From: Terana coerulea | Lineage: Eukaryota; Basidiomycota; Agaricomycetes; Polyporales; Phanerochaetaceae | DNA length: 15,129 nucleotides | Assembly: GCA_024811115.1 (NCBI GenBank) | Contig: JAKOGH010000528.1 | Span: forward strand, 1 to 15,129 | Direction: 5' to 3' | In this document: positions 9,209-15,129 of the stretch, in pieces | Position numbering within the stretch: the stretch's first letter is position 1 | Layout: each line of letters begins with the position of its first letter | The notes under the pieces: model-generated | The model's database searches: none | Told to the model about the DNA's origin: nothing | The model's input: only the letters and a program-made list of their open reading frames with translations | Translations under genes and position numbers: made by a program

Positions 9209-9343
9209 GTCACGTGCGAGCGATCTACACCTGGATGATCGGAAGTCACCAGACGTTCTAACGCATCACCGTGCATCGATTATTCGATCTCCGCACGGCA
9301 GGCCCCGCCTTGATGCCTTAGACACGGAATGGGAACGAGACTA
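9209..9343 (-). repeat. Right terminal inverted repeat with nested hairpins
   Basis: Reverse-complement partner of the left repeat. Its outer hairpin arms CTAACGCATCA (9258-9268) and TGATGCCTTAG (9311-9321) pair at 10 of 11 positions, although their sequence differs from the left end. The inner CCGTGC/GCACGG and ATCGA/TCGAT stems are identical to the left copy. Confidence 0.85.
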
Positions 9344-9351
9344 GGAATCAA
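9344..9351 (+). repeat. Right target-site duplication GGAATCAA
   Basis: Exact match to 8382-8389, abutting the CGAGACTA terminus of the element. Confidence 0.85.
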
Positions 9352-9705
9352 AACGATCTCATATCCCTGCCGTTGCACCGGGCCCCTGTGTAATGGCGGG
9401 CGAAATTATACCGCTACAAATGCTGGGCTCGCTGATCCCACTAAAAGATGTAAAGCTCATCGCTTTTCGCTCTCCATATGTATTGACAAACACAGGATGA
9501 GATGTACAACAAGCTTCTTGTAGCAAGGACGGCAGGCAGTATTAGCAGTGCAGGTATCACAAAAGCAACGCAGGTATGTCGAAAAGAGTCCAAAGTCCTT
9601 GCGAGCCACAGGTCTTCAAGACCTTGGCCAAGTGTCCATGTCCACCAAAGGACCAGATGTACCTATCCCAAACGAACTTCTCCCCTCCAGAACACGGTGC
9701 AGCCT
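9352..9705. other. Gap between the transposon and the rds1-like gene
   Basis: About 350 bp. The right part should hold the 3' UTR of the minus-strand rds1-like gene. I see no gene, RNA or repeat in it. Confidence 0.5.
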
Positions 9706-11164
9706 TTACGACGACGCCGCCGAGCCCGGCGCTGGGACGGACGAGACGGACGACCAGCCGAGGACGGTGATGCTGCCGTTGTCGACCGCGCCGGTGAACA
9801 TGTTGGGCCCGCCGGGCGCGAGGACGTTCGACGCGGCGTTGTTCGCGGCGGTGGCCGCCGCAGCCGCAGCGGTGCCCGTCGCGCTCGGCGACGCGCTCGC
9901 GATGATCGAGCTCGCCTGGTCTGGGGTGATAGTCGTCACTGAGCTGACGGTACTCGTCGCGGCGCTCGCACTGGACGAACCTGAGTTCGAAGAAGAACCC
10001 GAGCTTCCCGCGGACCCGGTGATCGCGAGGCTCGCGAGGGCCTCGGGCACGGTGTCGATGAAGGCCATGGTGGGGCCCGCAATGACGGAGTTCGTCGCCT
10101 GGTCGCGGATGTTGTTCGCGAGGGGCTGGCCGTCCGAGGTGATGAAGATGGCGACGGGGCCGTTGATGTTGTCTGGTACGACGCACTGGCTGAAGGGGAG
10201 CGCGATAGAGACAGCGGCACCGCCGAGCAGCATCTGGCAGAAGAAGCCCTGCAAATACCGGGTGAGACTCTGCAAGCTACAGACCATGAATGACAACTTA
10301 CATCAGTGGTTCCGTTGATAGCGGTGGACGAGAACGTCAGGCTTGTGCCGGGGGCGACGGTGCCGGTGTTGGTGATCTGGAGGGTGGGGTTGGCTGCACA
10401 AAGACTCAGCCTAGATCAGACACTTTCTGTACGCTGAGACATACCGGGAACGCCGAGGTCGCAGTTCGAGATGAACGGGCTAGCGACGGCCAGAACTTCC
10501 GACGGGCTGAACGCGACATCGAACGCCTGGGGAATCGCAGTTCCGCCGTTGAGGACGTTCAGGATAGTCTGGTGGCGGGCTTCGACAGTCATGATCGAGG
10601 CGGCGGCCGTCAGCAGGACGGGGTCGTCAACAAGGTGCGCGGCGCCGAGGTAAGCGGAAACACCGAGGTTCTCCACGACACGGGCAACGGGAGCCATCGC
10701 GGACACGCTGGTCAAAACCGAGTCGAAGTTGAACTGGCATCCACTCAATGGCTGGTCTCCCAAAGACTGGATGGTCGACTGAGATATCTAAATCAGTCTC
10801 TGTTTCAAACTGTCAAGAAAAAGCTGGGACATACTGCGAGCAGGGTCGCGTGGGTAGATTCGTCAAACTGAATGGCCGTGAACTGCTGAATAGCGACCTG
10901 GGCATCGCTGAATCCGGCTGCGGTGAAATCAGACTCTTGGAACTTGGCAAGCGCCTGCGTGTAGAATTGCGTTTCGAGCTGCTCGAGCACGTTGGCAAAT
11001 TCTGGAAGCATCGACAACATCAGTTGAGTGCCTCTGTCCTATATCCCGCCTTGGGGAGACTTACTCAGAACCAGAAGGTCATTTGCCGAGGCAGTCCTCT
11101 TGTAAGGGAGTGCCGAAGTAAGGAACGGTGCCGCGAGAGCAATGAAGGTGGCGGAGAAACGCAT
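9706..11164 (-). CDS. Secreted ferritin-like-domain protein, rds1 family
   Basis: Exons on the minus strand: 11065-11164, 10835-11001, 10445-10778, 10302-10393, 9706-10248; 1236 nt, 411 residues, with no frame problem. The N-terminus MRFSATFIALAAPFLTSA is a clear signal peptide, followed by PYKR, a possible Kex2-type dibasic site. Residues about 34-175 look like the four-helix ferritin-like domain (PF13668 type): Glu40/Glu43, E81-STH84, Glu125 and E155-ARH158 are well placed as metal ligands. Residues about 200-235 are a Thr/Ser-rich strand-like segment. The tail beyond about residue 290 is Ser, Ala and Thr-rich low complexity in a strongly GC-rich last exon, suggesting heavy O-glycosylation. 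The S. pombe homologue rds1 responds to nutrient and stress signals (family knowledge); the biochemical role here is unknown. The open frames opposite and beside the last exon are shadows. Confidence 0.88.
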
Positions 11165-11904
11165 TATGATACCTTGAACTGGGTGCTGTCGAAGCAAAAG
11201 GAGCCTGCCGGAGAGCGAATGGATAGTAGCTTAAACAAAGGAATGTCCAGGGGCGCTACCGGGCAACCCAAAAATCCTGCAAAGCCGTCAACTCCTGTGT
11301 TTTGTGCTGCATAGAAGGGAATGAGTGCTCACCGCAGATAGAACGACGAAAGGGAAGAAGGTCGAAGGGATAAGGACATGGCTCTTGCCCTTGGCGACCC
11401 TTTATAGTGCTGGAAATTGGATCGTTGATCTGACCCTCGCGCGGGGAGACCGGTCTCGATCAAAGCGCCTTCAGATGCTTTCGACGTTGCCATGGTTACT
11501 ACCGAAAACCTCCTCACTAATCCGCTCTCAGCTGTGCCTGCATCGATTGCGGTCAGTTCTTGACAAGTCGTCCAGGTACGCATCGCTAGTCATTGGGCAA
11601 CAGAGCATTTCGTGGCGGGCGAGCTCAGTGTGCCGGCGCTTACTGTACTGTGAGCTGAGGCTGAGCCTGCCACACTGATTGGCAATTGAATGCAGCCAAG
11701 GGTGCAGGCAGGACAACGCGTTGTTCTTGTGATGGATGGGAGGTAACTAGGTGCGGAGACACTGTTTCGGTCCGTCACTGGCGTATCCAATCCCAGCGAA
11801 GGACTCCGAGTCGTGCACCCGACTCACATTCGCTACCAAACCTGCGGGACTTCATCTGCACGGCGTTGTCCACAAGGTGAACGCAACATCTCAGCACCGG
11901 CCAA
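11165..11904. other. Intergenic: rds1-like promoter and carboxypeptidase 3' flank
   Basis: The two flanking genes both run on the minus strand, so this 740-bp gap holds the 3' end of the carboxypeptidase transcript (right side) and the promoter of the rds1-like gene (left side). Open frames on both strands here are short and match nothing I know. Confidence 0.5.
11401..11420 (-). promoter_or_regulatory. TATA box and CCAAT word of the rds1-like gene
   Basis: On the minus strand CTATAAAG lies about 240 nt before the ATG at 11164 (TATAAA at 11401-11406), preceded by CCAAT at 11416-11420. A TATA promoter fits an inducible gene; the long 5' UTR it implies is an inference. Confidence 0.5.
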
Positions 11905-13920
11905 TCACAACGCCTTTCCTGCCAACCATCTCGACACCATCGCAAAGGCCTCCGCTGGTTTATCGTGGGGAACTGTAGATCACCCGACCACTCATGGTCA
12001 GCTCGTCGGATGCATGCAATAATCATCGAGGCGTACCCATGTGTCCCGCCCCTCGGATAGTGGCGAATGTTAACGTTCCGGCGTGTTTTGTTTCTCCCGC
12101 CTTTGCTCCGGCGACTGCCCAATCACGCCATTCGGCGAGGCTGTATGCGTCCTTGCCCGTCCATTCGAGCTTATCAACCCAGAGCTTGTTTGCGACCCAA
12201 TTGCATTGCCAGTCGTACGTTCCCGCGTAAATGAGTATGGGTATCCCACGCTCAAGTAGGTTGGCGACGTAATACTGTGACGGCACCGCCCATTTGTCCA
12301 AGTGCGTGTTGAAGTTGAGGCCGACTTCATGGCTGCATGCCGTGAAGTTATTCGGGGTTTCCGCTCCAAGGAGTTCTCGGATATCAGGGCGGTTCAGAAA
12401 GTCCGAGATGACCGAGTTCTCGAGGTAGCACAAGGAGTCGCCCACGCACATCTGACGAATATGTAAGCTTACTGAAGCCGCAGTGGCGTCTTGGAGACCA
12501 TACCTTCGAGACATCATAGACGTTGCGACCTGACGCCCGATTAGGATTGCACTTCTCAAGGCGCTTCATGTCAACTCACCGCTCGCCCAATAGCCAGTGC
12601 TCATCACGGAGTCACAGAAGCTGACTGCTGCACGGCAATTAATAGGGTCAAATTGGTCTATGCAGCCGGTGCGCATTGCCTCATCGCAGCGAGGGAGCTA
12701 CAAACAAGATAAGATGTTGAGTTTGGGGATGTAAACGATGCCACATACCGCCTGCCTCAAACCCACGCATGTGCTTATCTGTTGGAAGGGCACATCTAGT
12801 GCAGCTGTGCCACACTCAATCTCGAAACGGCCAGCATACAAACTGACGGGTGTGTCAAGCCAAAGGAGCAAGGCGTAATATGAATGATACGTACGTGGAC
12901 ACATCCGTGATACCGTTACCAATGAGAACACTCTTCAGGTTGATGGTCGAATCACCGTGAGCCCGAGCGGCCTTGTTCTGGTCGTAGATGTAGCTGGCGA
13001 ATGCGGGTAAGTAGCGGCCCTATGCACTCCGTGTTAGCATATTTCGACTTGAACAGGGCTGTACCTACACCGTAAGATTCTCCCAGATAGATGGACTGGG
13101 CGACCTGCAAATTCAGAGAACGTCTCAAAGAAAATGTTGATGAAGGCGTATATGTTCTTAGCGGCCGCTTCCGTGGTCTCAACGGTTTCACCATGGTCAG
13201 CGTAGGAGTAGCCGACTCCCACCCTGATGAATCATGTCAAACAAATGAGCGGAGGACAGATGCACGAAGGATCAACTCACGGCTGATCAAGGAAAAAGAT
13301 GTTGGCCTCGTTGTTCCACGAATATGGGTTCCATACAGTGCCGTTGGACGACACATTCTTCATGTCAATACTGCAAGGGCCCAGCTCCATCAGCAGACCC
13401 ATCGCGGAGGAGCACCCAGGGCCTACAATGAGCTGGCTTAGCAGGCAGTGCATCGAGGCGTATTAGGCTTTGTGCTTACCACCGTTGATCCACATCATAA
13501 CATCGTCTGCGTGCTGTCAGATGTGTCTGCAACCAATAGGCACAGCAGAGTAGATTACCTTTGACAGGATCTCTGCGACTCTCGAAAAAGTAGAAGAACA
13601 TGTGCTTCGCGCCATCGTCCACGTCCAGATAGCCTGTGTATACACTGCATGTCGCAGTAAGTGACTTTATATATCGGAATGCCAAGAGGAGCTCACTTTA
13701 CTGTAGGATCGCAGAAGTCCGTCTTTTTGATGCGAACTTGGTGAGCTGGAAACCTGGGGTGAGCCAAAGTCGTATACTCGCTCTGTGACGTGACAGAGGA
13801 CAGGTGCAGAGTCGTGAGGTTAGTGCTAGGCAAAGTTGGCTTTCCCTCAGACACGCCTTGTCCGGCGAACTGAGCCAGAGTGGTCGCCACCAGACTCAAC
13901 CACAGCAGTAGCTTGAACAT
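11905..13920 (-). CDS. Serine carboxypeptidase, peptidase family S10
   Basis: A carboxypeptidase-Y-like enzyme that removes C-terminal residues, vacuolar or secreted. Exons on the minus strand: 13697-13920, 13559-13644, 13480-13506, 13281-13422, 13069-13223, 12895-13019, 12749-12842, 12580-12697, 12504-12529, 12037-12451, 11905-11972; 492 residues after allowing for one extra base. The ATG at 13920 is chosen because CACC precedes it and [17 protein letters not shown] is a textbook signal peptide; an in-frame ATG at 13947 would add nine residues. Family marks: [39 protein letters not shown], the GESYGGRYLPAF nucleophile loop (Ser209), [10 protein letters not shown] (Asp412) and RGAGHMVPHDKP (His469), so the catalytic triad is present. 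Exons 3 and 9 are only 27 and 26 nt. Exon 5 has one base too many between about 13086 and 13096, immediately before GESYG; read literally, the frame is lost there. Confidence 0.92.
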
Positions 13921-14191
13921 GGTGAGACGGAAAGACCTGTGAGCCATCCGCTATCATAGTATTTCCCAGCGTATTGGAGCCACACCACGGTCCATGTGAA
14001 GGTGAGTAAGCGCCCGTTGCCTCTTCGGACATTTCCGCATTTGGGACACTAGTCTCACGCTTTCACTTCACGCACCCAAAATTTCTGTGCTCGTGAAGGC
14101 CTGCACCACACTGCTCGACGTCGGGACCAGCGCCGGCCGTCCTTCACGACCTCTTTCTCTCACTCTCGGCTGACGCTGCCCGCAAGACAAA
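13921..14191. promoter_or_regulatory. Divergent promoter between the carboxypeptidase and NOP58
   Basis: The two ATGs face away from each other across 271 bp. The NOP58 side ends in a CT-rich stretch at about 14142-14168. No TATA box was seen on either strand. Confidence 0.5.
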
Positions 14192-15129
14192 ATGCTGGTT
14201 CTCTACGAAACCTCGCTTGGATTCTGTCTCTTCAAAGTCACGGACTCGGAAAAGGTCTCGAGCCAGGATGTCTGGCAGGAGTTCGAGACACCTGAGAAGG
14301 CGAACAATTTGTGAGACGAGTCAGAAATGGATGGCCACATTTTGAGCGTTTTCTGACGTGTGTCTTGAGCGTAGCCTAAAGCTCAAGTCGCTCCACCGAT
14401 TTACTTCGACCGCGACTGCCGTGGAGGAAATCACTGCAATCCAGGAGGGCAAGCTAGGGAAGGGTCTGAAGCAATTCCTATCGGATGAGATTGTAAACAA
14501 GGGCAAGGGCAAGGAGCAGTTACTCGTCATTGACCCGAAGCTTAGTGCGTATACACTATTCAGCCTTGCGGCTTCGATGCTTTTACGATATTCTGACTGA
14601 CTTTCCACAGGCCATTCTATCAGCAAAAAGCTAGGGATAAAGGTCCTCTCAGATAATAACGAGGGCCTGTACCGTGAAATGTTCCGCGGTATCCGAGAAC
14701 AGCTTGGAGCTCTCCTTGACGGATTGGACCCGAAGGATTTGGCAACTATGAGCTTGGGTCTCTCTCACTCGCTATCACGGTTCAAGTTGAAGTTCTCGCC
14801 TGACAAGGTCGACACCATGGTTGTTCAAGCTGTTGCGTTGCTCGACGACCTCGACAAAGAGATCAACATCTATGCCATGCGAGTGAAGGTAAGGTGTTGA
14901 TTTTCTACTGCTTTCCGTCACGTTTACGTATTACGTGGTTCAGGAATGGTATGGATGGCATTTCCCCGAAATGGGCAAAATCATTGTCGACAACCTCGCG
15001 TATGCCAAGGTTATCAAGGCAATGGGCTTCCGCACAAACGCTGCGACAACCGACTTCGCCTCGATCTTGCCTGAAGACCTCGAGGCAACAGTCAAGGCTG
15101 CTGCTGAAATATCCATGGGCACTGAAATC
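14192..15129 (+). CDS. NOP58: Box C/D snoRNP core protein Nop58, 3' partial
   Basis: Nop58 pairs with Nop56 and, with fibrillarin and Snu13, forms the box C/D snoRNP that 2'-O-methylates rRNA in the nucleolus (family knowledge). Exons: 14192-14310, 14375-14544, 14611-14888, 14944-15129 (continues), giving 251 visible residues with no frame problem. The start [16 protein letters not shown] is the typical Nop5/Nop58 N-terminus. Further marks are [18 protein letters not shown], the Nop58-like [36 protein letters not shown], then the coiled-coil/NOSIC region with [18 protein letters not shown] and [19 protein letters not shown] and the [14 protein letters not shown] segment favour Nop58 over Nop56. 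The Nop domain and the lysine-rich tail lie beyond the window. Confidence 0.94.

Larger units (their letters stand above)
8390..9343. mobile_element. Non-autonomous DNA transposon (MITE) with long terminal inverted repeats
   Basis: The 954-bp unit is bounded by inverted repeats of about 135-137 bp (8390-8526 and 9209-9343). Both begin TAGTCTCGTTCCCAT and share TGCCGTGCGGAGATCGA and ACTTCCGATCATCCAGGTGT. The element is flanked by an exact 8-bp direct repeat, GGAATCAA, at 8382-8389 and 9344-9351, which is the target duplication. An 8-bp duplication fits the hAT superfamily; TIRs this long fit Mutator-like elements better, so the class is open. The 682-bp interior codes for no transposase I can see: its longest open stretch is 126 codons on the minus strand (8665-9045) and is unrecognised. 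The interior ends in a purine-rich tract (about 9090-9178). Mobility would need a transposase supplied from elsewhere. Confidence 0.88.

Noticed and set aside
9557..10186. 209-codon minus-strand and 256-codon plus-strand frames over the last rds1-like exon
   Set aside because: Shadows of a GC-rich exon whose true frame is fixed by splice phase and ferritin-like sequence.
1..15129. tRNA genes, rRNA, CRISPR arrays or a biosynthetic cluster
   Set aside because: No cloverleaf-like B-box word outside coding exons, no spaced repeats, and the genes share no secondary-metabolite logic.

Overview
The window looks like nuclear DNA of a basidiomycete fungus, most likely an Agaricomycete. Genes are compact and split by many GT-AG introns of about 42-65 nt, often with CTNA-type branch points. 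Intergenic gaps are short, and the best-recognised proteins are fungal orthologues. The exons below were joined by hand, using splice sites, phase and conserved protein motifs.

Layout from left to right. (1) NOP9, minus strand, 9 exons seen, 3' end off the window: a pumilio-repeat nucleolar protein of 18S rRNA maturation. (2) CTU1/NCS6, plus strand, 7 exons, divergent from NOP9 across 185 bp: the tRNA wobble-uridine 2-thiolation enzyme. (3) A decayed partial copy of the promoter and 5' end of ERG27 (3780-4146), then about 1.9 kb with no gene I can support. (4) The full ERG27 gene (3-keto-sterol reductase), plus strand, 5 exons. (5) A 954-bp non-autonomous DNA transposon (8390-9343) with ~137-bp terminal inverted repeats and a perfect 8-bp target duplication. 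(6) An rds1-like secreted ferritin-like-domain protein, minus strand, 5 exons, intact. (7) A serine carboxypeptidase of family S10, minus strand, 11 exons. (8) NOP58, plus strand, divergent from the carboxypeptidase across 271 bp, 3' end off the window: the box C/D snoRNP core protein.

How the genes relate. There is no cluster with a shared pathway. NOP9, CTU1 and NOP58 all serve translation (pre-rRNA processing, tRNA thiolation, rRNA 2'-O-methylation), and two of them start from short divergent promoters. ERG27 is housekeeping sterol synthesis. The carboxypeptidase and the rds1-like protein enter the secretory route.

Two things stand out. First, the transposon's inverted repeats carry nested hairpins whose outer arms differ between the two ends yet stay complementary in each. 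Second, four conserved genes (NOP9, CTU1, ERG27, carboxypeptidase) each carry one-base breaks of frame at conserved sites, mostly in or beside short homopolymers, while the splice sites and the rest of the protein are intact. Base-calling errors in the assembly are the simplest explanation, but true lesions cannot be excluded from sequence alone.
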